A stretch of DNA of 64,000 bases from positions 310,001 to 374,000 of the forward strand of contig NZ_JAULRT010000052.1 in the NCBI RefSeq assembly GCF_030518215.1. Reading direction: 5' to 3'. Below are positions 48,596-57,776 of this stretch, piece after piece. The notes beneath the pieces were generated by a model. That model was not told the origin of the DNA. It saw nothing but the letters and a program-made list of their open reading frames with translations, and ran no database searches. The translations under genes and the position numbers were made by a program. Position 1 is the stretch's first letter. Each line of letters opens with the position of its first letter. Source of the stretch: Gilvimarinus algae. Lineage in GTDB: Bacteria > Pseudomonadota > Gammaproteobacteria > Pseudomonadales > Cellvibrionaceae.

Positions 48596-49231
48596 ATGTC
48601 ATACCAGCTTACTGATAAGAGCGCACAAGAGATAACCACGGGCTCTCTGGTGCCTATCGTGGTGGAGCAAACCGCGCGCGGTGAACGCTCATACGATATT
48701 TACTCTCGGTTGCTCAAAGAGCGTGTCATCTTCCTGACCGGCCAGGTTGAGGATCATATGGCCAATCTGGTGGTGGCTCAGCTGTTGTTTCTTGAGGCCG
48801 AAAACCCTGACAAGGACATCCACCTGTACATCAACTCGCCCGGTGGCTCTGTGACGGCAGGCATGTCCATTTACGATACCATGCAATTCATTAAGCCGGA
48901 TGTCAGTACCATGTGTATGGGGCAGGCCTGCTCTATGGGCGCCTTTCTCCTGGCCGCAGGGGCAGAGGGCAAGCGTCATTGCCTACCGAACTCCCGGGTG
49001 ATGATCCACCAGCCCAGCGGTGGTGCTCAGGGTCAGGCCTCGGACATTAATATTCACGCCCAGGAGATCTTGAAGATTCGCCGCCGCCTGAACGAGCTGC
49101 TGGCTAAGCATACCGGGCAGACCCTGGAGCAAATCGAGCTGGACACCGAGCGCGACAAGTTTATGGCCGCAGACGAAGCGAAAGCCTATGGTCTTATCGA
49201 CTCAGTAGTCCAAAGTCGCGTAGAGTCGTAA
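48596..49231 (+). CDS. clpP: ATP-dependent Clp protease proteolytic subunit
   Basis: Serine protease of the ClpXP machine. 211 residues including a short propeptide. Catalytic Ser113 in [13 protein letters not shown] and His138 in VMIHQPSGG; the Asp lies in the usual place near residue 187 (TERDKFM). [20 protein letters not shown], the N-terminal family stretch, is seen in the first 40 residues. clpX follows after 90 bp. Confidence 0.97.
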   Translation: MSYQLTDKSAQEITTGSLVPIVVEQTARGERSYDIYSRLLKERVIFLTGQVEDHMANLVVAQLLFLEAENPDKDIHLYINSPGGSVTAGMSIYDTMQFIKPDVSTMCMGQACSMGAFLLAAGAEGKRHCLPNSRVMIHQPSGGAQGQASDINIHAQEILKIRRRLNELLAKHTGQTLEQIELDTERDKFMAADEAKAYGLIDSVVQSRVES

Positions 49232-49243
49232 AAGTATATGTGA

Positions 49244-49262
49244 CCCGGAGGCGTACTCCGGG
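49244..49262 (+). promoter_or_regulatory. Hairpin between clpP and clpX
   Basis: CCCGGAG–GCGTA–CTCCGGG stem-loop 12 bp after the clpP stop, without a T run. Probably an attenuator or mRNA-stabilising structure that sets the ClpP to ClpX ratio. Confidence 0.4.
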
Positions 49263-49321
49263 CTTGAAAATTTGGGTTAAAGGGCTCATCTTTAATCCGT
49301 AGAAATGATGGGAGTGGTTTA

Positions 49322-50623
49322 ATGACCGATCACACCGGAGATAACGGCGATAAAAACGGCAAGCTGCTGTATTGCTCGTTTTGCGGTAAAAGCCAGCACG
49401 AGGTACGCAAGCTGATTGCGGGCCCCTCGGTGTTTATTTGTGACGAGTGTGTCGATCTTTGCAACGACATTATCCGCGAAGAGATTCAAGAGAGCACGAC
49501 GGACGGGCAGTCGGAAAAGCTGCCTAAGCCGAGTGAGATTTCCGCCATTCTCGATCAATACGTTATTGGCCAGCAGCGAGCTAAAAAAGTGTTGGCCGTT
49601 GCCGTGTATAACCACTACAAGCGTCTGCGTGTCGGTGGCAGCAAAAGTAAGGATAAAGAGGCCGTTGAGCTGGGTAAGAGCAATATTCTGCTTGTTGGTC
49701 CCACAGGTAGCGGTAAAACCTTGCTTGCTGAGACCTTGGCGAGGCTGCTGAATGTGCCCTTTACCATCGCCGACGCGACCACGCTGACTGAAGCTGGCTA
49801 TGTGGGCGAGGATGTTGAGAATATCATCCAAAAGTTGCTGCAAAAGTGCGACTACGATGTCGAAAAGGCTCAGCAGGGGATCGTCTACATTGACGAAATC
49901 GATAAGATCTCCCGCAAATCCGACAACCCCTCGATCACCCGCGACGTGTCTGGTGAGGGGGTGCAGCAGGCCCTGTTGAAACTGATTGAAGGCACGGTCG
50001 CGTCTGTTCCGCCTCAAGGGGGCCGCAAGCACCCGCAGCAGGAATTTTTGCAGGTTGACACTGGCAATATTCTGTTTATTTGTGGCGGTGCGTTTGCAGG
50101 CTTGGATAAAGTGATTCGCGATCGCTCTGAGCGCGGTGGTATCGGCTTTGGGGCTCAGGTCAAGAGCAAGAGTGATGGTAAGAGCTTCGGCGATACCTTG
50201 CACGAGCTCGAGCCTGAGGACTTGGTCCGCTACGGGCTTATTCCCGAATTCGTCGGTCGTCTGCCAGTGATCGCCACTCTGGACGAGCTCGATCTGCAGG
50301 CTTTGGTTGAAATTTTGGCCGAGCCGAAGAATGCGTTGACGAAACAGTACCAGAGGCTGTTCGACATGGAGGGCGTAGAGCTCGACTTTCGCCGCGACGC
50401 CTTGGAGGCGGTGGCGCAAAAGGCCATGGATCGCAAAACCGGGGCGCGGGGTCTTCGCTCGATTATGGAATCTGTGCTGCTCGACACCATGTACCGCATC
50501 CCATCAGAGGAGCATGTGAAAAAGGTGGTGGTCGACGAGACTGTGATCAAGGGCGAGTCAGATCCCATTCTTGTTTACGAGAACACTGAGCCTGCTCAGA
50601 GCAAAGTGGCGAAGGAGGACTGA
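49322..50623 (+). CDS. clpX: ATP-dependent Clp protease ATPase subunit ClpX
   Basis: AAA+ unfoldase of ClpXP. 433 residues. The N-terminal zinc-binding domain has four Cys (18, 21, 40, 43). The ATPase domain has Walker [16 protein letters not shown] near 125, Walker [12 protein letters not shown] near 185, and the ClpP-docking loop RGGIGFGAQ near 275. Preceded by GGGAG. Closed by a strong terminator. Confidence 0.97.
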   Translation: MTDHTGDNGDKNGKLLYCSFCGKSQHEVRKLIAGPSVFICDECVDLCNDIIREEIQESTTDGQSEKLPKPSEISAILDQYVIGQQRAKKVLAVAVYNHYKRLRVGGSKSKDKEAVELGKSNILLVGPTGSGKTLLAETLARLLNVPFTIADATTLTEAGYVGEDVENIIQKLLQKCDYDVEKAQQGIVYIDEIDKISRKSDNPSITRDVSGEGVQQALLKLIEGTVASVPPQGGRKHPQQEFLQVDTGNILFICGGAFAGLDKVIRDRSERGGIGFGAQVKSKSDGKSFGDTLHELEPEDLVRYGLIPEFVGRLPVIATLDELDLQALVEILAEPKNALTKQYQRLFDMEGVELDFRRDALEAVAQKAMDRKTGARGLRSIMESVLLDTMYRIPSEEHVKKVVVDETVIKGESDPILVYENTEPAQSKVAKED

Positions 50624-50645
50624 GCCTCGCTTAGTCTTCGTCGAG

Positions 50646-50671
50646 AAAAGGGTGCCTCTGGCACCCTTTTT
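50646..50671 (+). terminator. Intrinsic terminator of clpX
   Basis: AAAAGGGTGCC–TCT–GGCACCCTTTT hairpin ending in five T, 23 bp after the clpX stop. Confidence 0.88.
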
Positions 50672-50778
50672 GCGTTTTAGAATGTGTCAAGAGGTTGTAA
50701 TTTGGGGGCTTGCCCCCAACCTTACCGGTAAAGGCGGCAGTGCCACTGCTGCGAGCGACCTTACACAGGGGGTCAGTC

Positions 50779-53193
50779 ATGCAACAAAATGAGCAAGCGT
50801 TAATGAGTACCGATTTACCCTTATTGCCACTGCGCGATGTGGTGGTTTACCCACATATGGTCATCCCGCTGTTTGTAGGGCGGCAAAAGTCCATTGAGGC
50901 CCTGGAAAACGCCATGCGCGCCGACAAGCAGATTGTGCTTGTGGCCCAGAAAAACCCCGGTGACGACGACCCGACGCCTTCGGATCTTTACGGTGTTGGG
51001 ACGCTTGCCAGCATCCTGCAGCTGCTTAAGTTGCCCGACGGTACGGTTAAAGTACTCGTCGAAGGTGGCCAACGGGTGGCCATTGAGAGCGCTGAAGAAG
51101 TAGACGGTCATTACCGGGTGGCGGTGAGTGTGTTTGCCGAAGAACAGGTGCCCGATAGCGATGCCGAGGCTTTGATTAAAACGGCCAGGGAGCATTTCGA
51201 GCAGTACGTCAGCCTGTCACGTAAAGTGGCCTCGGAGGTCATGAGCTCTCTCAGTGGTATTGATGACCCGGGCCGTTTCGCTGACACCATTGCGGCCCAT
51301 ATGGCCCTAGAGCTTGAACAAAAGCAGGCCGTTTTGGAAATGACGGGCGTGCGTGAGCGAATCGAAAGTCTGCTGGAGCTGATGGATGGGCAGATCGACC
51401 TGCTGCAGGTGGAAAAGAAAATTCGCGGTCGCGTTAAAAAGCAGATGGAAAAGAGTCAGCGTGAGTACTATTTGAATGAGCAGATGAAAGCCATTCAAAA
51501 AGAGCTGGGCGACATGGGCGAAGAGGTCAACGAGATCGACGAGCTCGAACAGAAAATCGCTGACAGTGGTATGCCCGACGAAGCTCAGGAGAAAACCCGG
51601 GCCGAGCTGGGCAAATTGAAGATGATGTCGCCAATGTCTGCAGAGGCGTCTGTGCTGCGCGCCTACATTGATTGGATGGTCAAGGTCCCCTGGAAAAAGC
51701 GCAGCAAAGTAAAACACGACCTCGATAGGGCCGAAGCCGTGCTGGAGAAAGATCACTACGGCCTTGAAGAAGTGAAAGAGCGGATTCTCGAGTACCTTGC
51801 CGTGCAAAAACGGGTAAAAAAAATCAAAGGCCCTATTCTCTGTCTCGTGGGGCCGCCGGGGGTAGGTAAAACCTCGCTGGGTGAATCCATTGCCCGGGCG
51901 ACCAACCGCAAATTCGTGCGTATGGCACTTGGTGGCGTCCGTGACGAGGCCGAAATTCGCGGTCATCGGCGCACCTACATCGGCTCTTTGCCCGGTAAAT
52001 TGGTTCAGAAAATGGCTAAGGCTGGCGTGAAGAACCCCCTGTTTTTGCTGGATGAAATTGACAAGATGGGCATGGACAATCGGGGTGATCCGGCATCGGC
52101 ACTACTGGAGGTGCTCGACCCGGAGCAGAACAATCACTTTAACGATCATTATCTCGAGGTGGATTACGATCTGTCGGATGTGATGTTTGTCTGTACGTCC
52201 AACTCAATGAACATCCCCGGCCCTTTGCTGGATCGTATGGAGGTCATACGTATTCCCGGCTATACCGAGGATGAAAAGGTCAATATCGCGCGCAAATACC
52301 TGATCCCCAAGCAGATTAAGGCCAATGGTTTGAAAGACGGCGAACTCGAGGTGGATGAGGCCGTTATCCGCGATATTATCCGCTATTACACCCGCGAGGC
52401 GGGCGTGCGCGGGCTCGACCGGGAGATTGCCAAGCTGTCGCGCAAAATTGTCACGCGACATGTCAAGGATAAGTCCAACGCCTCCGATCGGGTAACCACC
52501 GATCAGCTCGAATCGCTTTTGGGTGTAAGAAAGTTTGACTTTGGTAAGGCCGAGAGCGATGACCAGGTGGGTCAGGTGACCGGCCTGGCCTGGACCCAGG
52601 TCGGAGGGGAGCTGCTTACCATCGAGTCGTCAGCCGTTAAAGGCAAGGGTCGGATCATCAAGACCGGCTCGCTGGGTGATGTGATGCAGGAATCCATTCA
52701 GGCAGCCCTAACGGTGGTGCGTTCTAGGGCTCAGGTGTTGGGTATTGCGCCAGATTACCATGAGAAAACGGATGTGCACATCCATGTGCCGGAGGGGGCC
52801 ACGCCCAAAGATGGCCCGAGTGCGGGCATTGCCATGTGCACTGCTTTGGTTTCTGTGTTGACCGGTATACCCGTTAAGGCGCAGGTTGCCATGACCGGGG
52901 AGATCACGCTTCGTGGTGAAGTGCTTCGTATTGGCGGGCTTAAAGAAAAGCTGTTGGCGGCCCACCGGGGCGGTATTAAAACCGTGTTGATTCCGGCAGA
53001 GAATGAGCGGGACTTGAAAGAGATACCGGACAACATCAAAGCGGATCTTGAGATCAAACCGGTCAAGTGGATAGACGATGTGCTTCAGGTGGCCTTGCAG
53101 CATGTCCCCAAGCCCTTGTCCGATGAAGAGTATCAGGCCTTGGAAAAGGCCGCTGAGCAGTCTGAAGGCGCGGCCAGGATCAATACTCACTGA
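50779..53193 (+). CDS. lon: ATP-dependent protease Lon
   Basis: Homohexameric AAA+ protease for misfolded and regulatory proteins. 804 residues from ATG at 50779, which has AGGGGG upstream; starts at 50710 would add residues with no family match. N-terminal LON substrate domain (about 10–205), AAA+ domain with LCLVGPPGVGKTSLGE near 355 and LFLLDEIDKMG near 425, and the C-terminal protease domain with Ser681 in KDGPSAGIAM and Lys724 in GGLKEKLLAA. hupB follows as a separate unit. Confidence 0.97.
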   Translation: MQQNEQALMSTDLPLLPLRDVVVYPHMVIPLFVGRQKSIEALENAMRADKQIVLVAQKNPGDDDPTPSDLYGVGTLASILQLLKLPDGTVKVLVEGGQRVAIESAEEVDGHYRVAVSVFAEEQVPDSDAEALIKTAREHFEQYVSLSRKVASEVMSSLSGIDDPGRFADTIAAHMALELEQKQAVLEMTGVRERIESLLELMDGQIDLLQVEKKIRGRVKKQMEKSQREYYLNEQMKAIQKELGDMGEEVNEIDELEQKIADSGMPDEAQEKTRAELGKLKMMSPMSAEASVLRAYIDWMVKVPWKKRSKVKHDLDRAEAVLEKDHYGLEEVKERILEYLAVQKRVKKIKGPILCLVGPPGVGKTSLGESIARATNRKFVRMALGGVRDEAEIRGHRRTYIGSLPGKLVQKMAKAGVKNPLFLLDEIDKMGMDNRGDPASALLEVLDPEQNNHFNDHYLEVDYDLSDVMFVCTSNSMNIPGPLLDRMEVIRIPGYTEDEKVNIARKYLIPKQIKANGLKDGELEVDEAVIRDIIRYYTREAGVRGLDREIAKLSRKIVTRHVKDKSNASDRVTTDQLESLLGVRKFDFGKAESDDQVGQVTGLAWTQVGGELLTIESSAVKGKGRIIKTGSLGDVMQESIQAALTVVRSRAQVLGIAPDYHEKTDVHIHVPEGATPKDGPSAGIAMCTALVSVLTGIPVKAQVAMTGEITLRGEVLRIGGLKEKLLAAHRGGIKTVLIPAENERDLKEIPDNIKADLEIKPVKWIDDVLQVALQHVPKPLSDEEYQALEKAAEQSEGAARINTH

Positions 53194-53218
53194 TGTTACT
53201 TTGGGTAACTTCAAACCT

Positions 53219-53247
53219 GCTGGCGGGCGCGGCAAAGGCGCGCCAGC
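53219..53247 (+). terminator. Possible terminator of lon
   Basis: GC-rich hairpin GCTGGCG … CGCCAGC, followed by TCTGGCTTTT. The T run is short, so this is uncertain. It lies 26 bp after the lon stop and before the hupB promoter. Confidence 0.4.
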
Positions 53248-53309
53248 TCTGGCTTTTGCTCAAAAGACAGGCAAAACCGGAAATGCAGCGGCATTTGCAG
53301 AAAGCGGCC

Positions 53310-53338
53310 TTGACCCGCAACCTGCCACTTGGTATAAA
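53310..53338 (+). promoter_or_regulatory. Sigma-70 promoter of hupB
   Basis: TTGACC at 53310–53315, a 17-bp spacer and TATAAA at 53333–53338, five of six matches in both boxes. It gives a leader of about 118 nt, and an own promoter is normal for hupB after lon. Confidence 0.65.
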
Positions 53339-53462
53339 TCGCAGTTCAATAGTGAGTGGTGGTGCTGAGCCGCGCAGGGTTAGCCATTGATGTCACCCAG
53401 TCAACAAAAACACTGCACAACTATAAACACGTGTTCTGGAAAATTTACTTAAGGGGTTAAAC

Positions 53463-53735
53463 GTGAACAAAACTGAGCTGATTGAAGCCATCGCCGCATC
53501 TGCGGATATTTCCAAAGCTGCTGCTGGCCGTGCGCTGGACGCTGTTGTCGACGGCATCACCGATTCCCTGAAAAAAGGTGATCAGGTTGTGCTGGTAGGT
53601 TTCGGCACTTTCTCGGTAAAAGAGCGTTCTGCTCGCACCGGTCGTAACCCGCAAACAGGTGCCGAGATTCAAATCGCCGCTGCGAAGGTCCCCAGCTTCA
53701 AGGCTGGTAAAGCGCTGAAAGACGCTGTTAATTAA
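53463..53735 (+). CDS. hupB: DNA-binding protein HU-beta
   Basis: Histone-like nucleoid protein that bends and compacts DNA. 90 residues, the family length. [20 protein letters not shown] at the N terminus and the arm motif [14 protein letters not shown], which contains the DNA-inserting Pro, are clear. The start is GTG at 53463 with AAGGGG upstream. Own promoter and terminator. Confidence 0.97.
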   Translation: MNKTELIEAIAASADISKAAAGRALDAVVDGITDSLKKGDQVVLVGFGTFSVKERSARTGRNPQTGAEIQIAAAKVPSFKAGKALKDAVN

Positions 53736-53789
53736 TCAGCTTCGGTTGAAGAAAGACACATCGCTGCAGCCAATGCCTGTTTGCGATGT

Positions 53790-53821
53790 AAAAAAGGCGC
53801 ATCAAGGATGCGCCTTTTTTA
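53790..53821 (+). terminator. Intrinsic terminator of hupB
   Basis: AAAAAAGGCGCATC–AAG–GATGCGCCTTTTTT, a perfect 14-bp stem with A and T arms. It could work in both directions; no gene reads toward it from the right. Confidence 0.9.
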
Positions 53822-53898
53822 TGGAGTGATATTTTTTTTGTATTGCCAGTCCGGTGTCAGACATTGTCTGATGCCCTCGTAAGGTTCAGGAGCTGAAC

Positions 53899-55758
53899 AT
53901 GTTGCAAACTATGCGGGACAACTCAAAAGGGGTTGTCGCCGGTATTTTAGTCGGTCTTTTGGTGATTATTTTTGCGCTTTCCGGTGCTGAGGCGCTGTTT
54001 AGCAGTCGCAACAGCGATCAAGTGGCGCTTACGGTCAATGGCCAGGATATAACGGAGACGGAAGTTCAGCGCGCTATTGAGCAGCAAAAGGCGCAAATGC
54101 GCAGCCGATTTGGCGATGCCGTGCCAGAGGATTTTCTCAGCAGCGAGAACCTGCGAGAGCCTGCCATCGAGCAATTGGTTGAGAGAACCTTGCTGATTCA
54201 GGCCGCTGAGGACGCCAATATGGCCGTCTCCGAGTCTCAAATCAGCAACGTTATTATGTCCATCGGTGCATTCCAGAATGAGTCCGGACAGTTTGATCCG
54301 AACACCTACAGAATGGTTCTGGCGCGTTCCGCTTATACGCCTGCAACTTACCGCAAAGAGTTGGTTCGGGATCTCACCGTCAACCAACTGGCGAGCGGTA
54401 TCAGCCAGTCAAACTTTGCAACAGCGGAAGAAGCTAAGTGGTTACTCCAGCTCAACAGCCAGACCCGCGACTTCAGCTATGTCACACTCAGCACGGACAG
54501 CCTGATGGATCAGGTGGACGTTTCCGAGGCTGATATCCAGACCTATTACGATGCCAATGCCAGTGAATTTACCGAGCCAGAAAAAGTCGCGGTAGAGTAT
54601 ATTGAGCTCAGCGTCGACGCTTTAATGGAAGATGTTGAGGTCACTGAAGAAACCCTCAGGGCACAGTTTGAAGACAATATCGAAGATTTTACCCCGTCTA
54701 TTGAACGTCACGCGGCTCATATTCTGTTGGAAGAGCCCAGCGAGGAGCAGCTGGCAGAAGTCCAGCAGGCTCTGAATTCTGGTGCTGATTTCGCCGAGCT
54801 TGCCCAGCAATACTCCGATGACCTCGGCTCTAAAGACCAGGGTGGAGATGTGGGTATCAGCAGCGGCGATGCCTTCCCCGAAGCGTTTGAAGAGGCCCTT
54901 GAGGCCCTGTCTGTTGGCGAAGTGTCCGGGCCCGTGGAAACCGACGCGGGAACACATTTTATCAAGCTGCTCTCTGAGACCGGTGGTGAGCCCGCCAGCT
55001 TTGAAGAACAACGCGACCAGATTGCTGCGCAAATAAAACGCGCTCGCGCCGAGACGCGCTTTATCGAGTTGTTGGACCGCCTTGAAGATCTCTCTTACAA
55101 CGCTGAAAGTCTCGCTGCCGTGGCCTCAGAGCTTGGCCTTAGCGCTGAAAACACAGAGCCTTTCTCCCGCGATGGTGGTGCTGGTATTGCTTCCTCCGGG
55201 CAGTTTGTGCGCGCTGCCTTTAGTGAAGAAGTGCTGGAGTTTGACAACGCCAGTGAAGTGATCGAGTTGGCGCCTGACCGTGTTGTCGTGCTGAAGAAAA
55301 CCGAGTTGCAGCCGAGTTATGTTAAGCCTTTGGCAGAGGTCAGTGATCAGATTCGCGCTAATTTAAGCGAAGAAAAGGCGGCTCAGTTGTTGGCAGAGCA
55401 GGGCAAGGCTCTCGAGCAAGCACTGGCCTCGGGCACTGATTTCGCCGAAGTGGCCGAACAGTATGGTGTGGAAGTGATTCAGCTGGAGGCTATCGCGCGG
55501 GGCGATATGGAACAGCCTCGCGCCGTCGTTGAGTTTGCGTTTTCTCTGCCTCGTCCTGAAGCCGGTCCGGTCATCGATGGTGTTGCGCGCTCAGGGGAAT
55601 ACACAGTGGTGCGCCTGACGGCAGTTAATATACCCTCTGAAGAGCCCGGCGAAGACGAGCTCAAAGGGATTAGCCAGGCGCTTGCGGGAATGTACGGCGC
55701 CGCCGATTTTCAGGCATTTGCCGGTTATCTGCGCGAAACCGCGGATATTGAGCGCTAA
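53899..55758 (+). CDS. ppiD: Periplasmic folding chaperone PpiD
   Basis: Inner-membrane-anchored SurA-like chaperone that meets proteins leaving the Sec channel. 619 residues: a membrane anchor at about 11–30 (GVVAGILVGLLVIIFALSG), a SurA N-like helical region (about 40–200), a parvulin domain (about 265–360; ERHAAHILLEEPSEEQ, GGDVGISSGDAFPEAFEE) and a helical C-terminal region. Follows hupB as in E. coli and Pseudomonas. Ends 60 bp from the convergent cyclase gene, where a long hairpin sits. Confidence 0.94.
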   Translation: MLQTMRDNSKGVVAGILVGLLVIIFALSGAEALFSSRNSDQVALTVNGQDITETEVQRAIEQQKAQMRSRFGDAVPEDFLSSENLREPAIEQLVERTLLIQAAEDANMAVSESQISNVIMSIGAFQNESGQFDPNTYRMVLARSAYTPATYRKELVRDLTVNQLASGISQSNFATAEEAKWLLQLNSQTRDFSYVTLSTDSLMDQVDVSEADIQTYYDANASEFTEPEKVAVEYIELSVDALMEDVEVTEETLRAQFEDNIEDFTPSIERHAAHILLEEPSEEQLAEVQQALNSGADFAELAQQYSDDLGSKDQGGDVGISSGDAFPEAFEEALEALSVGEVSGPVETDAGTHFIKLLSETGGEPASFEEQRDQIAAQIKRARAETRFIELLDRLEDLSYNAESLAAVASELGLSAENTEPFSRDGGAGIASSGQFVRAAFSEEVLEFDNASEVIELAPDRVVVLKKTELQPSYVKPLAEVSDQIRANLSEEKAAQLLAEQGKALEQALASGTDFAEVAEQYGVEVIQLEAIARGDMEQPRAVVEFAFSLPRPEAGPVIDGVARSGEYTVVRLTAVNIPSEEPGEDELKGISQALAGMYGAADFQAFAGYLRETADIER

Positions 55759-55782
55759 GCTCGGAACCGATTGCCGGGTATG

Positions 55783-55819
55783 AGTATCGCCGGTCAGGTC
55801 ACAACCTGGCCGCGATACT
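55783..55819. terminator. Long hairpin between convergent ppiD and cyclase genes
   Basis: AGTATCG-CCGGTCAGGT opposite ACCTGGCCG-CGATACT with a CACA loop, about 16 paired positions with one bulge and one G–T pair. It overlaps the stop of the minus-strand cyclase. No T run on either side, so it may block readthrough or protect both mRNA ends. Confidence 0.5.
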
Positions 55820-56813
55820 AGAGCGCATGACTCTGGTTACGGCCGTGCTCTTTGCAGTAGTAGAGGGCCTTGTCAGCTAGCTCGAGCCACTGCTGTGAAT
55901 CGCCTATCAGCGGATTGAGCTCCCCAACACCAAGACTGATAGTCACTTTAATGGCGTGATGGTTGGTATCCACCGCTTGCGCCTGAACAGCCTTGCGCAG
56001 TCGCTCAGCGAACTCCAATCCGCCCGCAGCGTCTGTGTTGGTCAAGATTACCCCAAACTCCTCTCCACCATAGCGCCCCGCGACGTCGGTATCTCTGAGT
56101 TGCTCCCGCAGACAGTCGCTGACCATGCGAATAACGTCGTCCCCGGCGGTGTGACCGTAGGTGTCATTGACGGATTTAAAGTGGTCGATATCGAAAAGCA
56201 CCAAAGTGCAGGGGATCTTGTAGCGGTCGTAACGCTTGAACTCCTGCTGTAAGCAGTGCTCCCAATGCCCGCGGTTATAGAGCTGGGTCAGATGGTCCAC
56301 GCGGCTGAGCCCCTCGAGCCGGTCATTGGCCTCAATCTGGGCCAGCTTATTCATGGCGGTGTCTGTCACATCGTAGACAATCAGGCAAATATGAGAGACT
56401 TCGCTGCGCGTGTTGAGCAGGGGGATGATGGTGGTGTTTTGGTACATAAAACGCGCCGTGCCGGTAATAGGCCGGTAGTGCGGAAAATGGAACAGATAGG
56501 GTCGCTGCTCCCAGGTGGTAAAGGTGGCGCTTTGGAGGACAAACGCGGGTTCGGCCTTGCGCCGAAACCAGTCTTCCGAGAGCTCCGGAAAGACGCGAAA
56601 TAGCCCCTCGTTGAGAACATGTTCAGGCGCTTTGCCACTGTGGTTTTGCATAAACTGATTCCACAGGCAGATGCGGTAATCGTGATCCAGCACCACAAGT
56701 CCCACATCGATATTTTGCAGGATGTCCATAAGCCAATGTACGTCTTTAAGAAAATGGCTCAGATCATCGTCTGTCGGCATAGGGGGCAGTCTTTCCAGGC
56801 TGAGGGTGGTCAA
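55818..56813 (-). CDS. PAS–GGDEF diguanylate cyclase
   Basis: 331 residues, soluble. A PAS-like sensor domain (about 25–150; VGLVVLDHDYRICLWNQFMQ, with MYQNTTIIPLL) precedes a GGDEF domain with FDIDHFKSVNDTYGH near 207–221, active site GGEEF at 249–253, and inhibition site RDTD at 240–243, so an active, feedback-controlled cyclic di-GMP synthase is expected. The TTG start at 56813 overlaps the stop of the CheC-like gene (TTGA), indicating coupling; an ATG at 56780 would lose 11 residues ahead of the PAS domain and is a possible alternative. Confidence 0.9.
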   Translation of the reverse strand: MTTLSLERLPPMPTDDDLSHFLKDVHWLMDILQNIDVGLVVLDHDYRICLWNQFMQNHSGKAPEHVLNEGLFRVFPELSEDWFRRKAEPAFVLQSATFTTWEQRPYLFHFPHYRPITGTARFMYQNTTIIPLLNTRSEVSHICLIVYDVTDTAMNKLAQIEANDRLEGLSRVDHLTQLYNRGHWEHCLQQEFKRYDRYKIPCTLVLFDIDHFKSVNDTYGHTAGDDVIRMVSDCLREQLRDTDVAGRYGGEEFGVILTNTDAAGGLEFAERLRKAVQAQAVDTNHHAIKVTISLGVGELNPLIGDSQQWLELADKALYYCKEHGRNQSHAL

Positions 56814-57424
56814 TCCAGCAGATAATTCAGCTTTTCCAGTAAACCGTTGATGCAGTTTTCGCTGATTACCAGCAGCAAGTCACAGTTTACCTTGTGATCT
56901 TCGATAGTGTAGTTGATTTCGACGACCAGTGCGTTGTTCCAGCTCACCTCCCGCTTTTGCAAGAGACTGGTAATGTCGTAGTGTTCGCCGAGCAATGTGG
57001 GTGGACCAAGGCTGAACTGGGTGTCTAGCTGTTGGGCCAGGCTGTGCAAACAAGCTCCACCGAGCACATTGGTGGTGTCCATCAGTAATTCACTGCGCAC
57101 CTCGCCATTGTCTTCGTACTGAAGCAGCTTGGCCAAGTCGCGATAATCGGTTCCGTTAAAAATCAGCAGCGCCTCTCCCGCGATGCCGCCTCCGATAAAA
57201 CCCTGGCAGACACCGGTGAGGACAGTGTCGCCGCCCTTGCTGTCCTGCAGTGACTGAAGCGTCATGGCGATGTCATTGGGGTTGAGAATGCTGACATTGG
57301 GAATGGACAGAACCACAAACACGTCCAGCAGTCTCGCCAAGCGATCGGCTGATTGGCCCATGGCGACATTGGCGATCTCTTGCAGGCAATCGCGCTGGTC
57401 TTCGTTGAGAAGGGTAGCCATCAT
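56810..57424 (-). CDS. CheC-like phosphatase
   Basis: 204 residues. CheC/CheX/FliY proteins dephosphorylate phospho-CheY through a helix with the pattern D/S-x3-E-x2-N. The first site is complete (DCLQEIANVAMG, residues about 12–23: Asp, Glu, Asn). The second, in ELLMDTTNVLGGA near residue 117, has Asp in place of the Glu, so it is degenerate. The fold half-repeat, typical of CheC, is otherwise kept. No cheY, cheA or receptor gene is in the window. Directly followed by an overlapping PAS–GGDEF gene, so its partner is likely a receiver protein that feeds into cyclic di-GMP signalling. Confidence 0.82.
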   Translation of the reverse strand: MMATLLNEDQRDCLQEIANVAMGQSADRLARLLDVFVVLSIPNVSILNPNDIAMTLQSLQDSKGGDTVLTGVCQGFIGGGIAGEALLIFNGTDYRDLAKLLQYEDNGEVRSELLMDTTNVLGGACLHSLAQQLDTQFSLGPPTLLGEHYDITSLLQKREVSWNNALVVEINYTIEDHKVNCDLLLVISENCINGLLEKLNYLLD

Positions 57425-57776
57425 CTGGTCTGTCTTATCTTCTGGGCTTGGGGAAACCGTAATCGCTGGTTAAAATTTGATCATTTCGCCTAAGCTAATG
57501 ACGTCTAAATACTAGCATTATCTGGCCGTCCTGTCTTTTTCTTGTGTCAGCAAACCGACGTCGAAAGTGGGTTTCAGCCGCCAGGGTGTTAAATTGTCAG
57601 ATAAATGATTGCCTCAGGCCCCGAAGGGGGTTGTACACTATGGCACTTCTTTCCGTACAATTGGTCCGAGTGATCGGTTCGATGTTTAAGCCGCTGCCTG
57701 ACCAGGCTTTGCGGCGTCCGTCGTACCTTCTCCGGATCACTTAGAATCCCAGGTTTCCACGTGAGAGTGACAGACT
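57425..57776 (+). promoter_or_regulatory. Intergenic region between the CheC-like gene and the ABC operon
   Basis: 352 bp between divergent genes; only a poor 66-codon frame at 57544, not considered real. It holds an inverted repeat TTGTAC (57631–57636) … GTACAA (57655–57660), a possible operator or a weak promoter context (TACACT at 57634–57639; TTGCCT 19 bp upstream), and a CCCC–GAA–GGGG mini-hairpin at 57619–57629. Both the CheC-like gene and yejA must have promoters in this region, but neither is clear. Confidence 0.3.

Noticed and set aside
49319-50419. Open frame of 366 codons on the minus strand inside clpX
   Set aside because: It lies wholly antisense to a gene with full ClpX motifs; its protein has no recognisable domain and the openness follows from the codon bias of clpX.
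51307-51966. 219-codon minus-strand frame inside lon
   Set aside because: Shadow of the lon coding sequence; no ribosome site and no family match.
57544-57744. 66-codon frame upstream of the ABC operon
   Set aside because: No ribosome site and an unremarkable basic sequence; more likely part of the regulatory interval.
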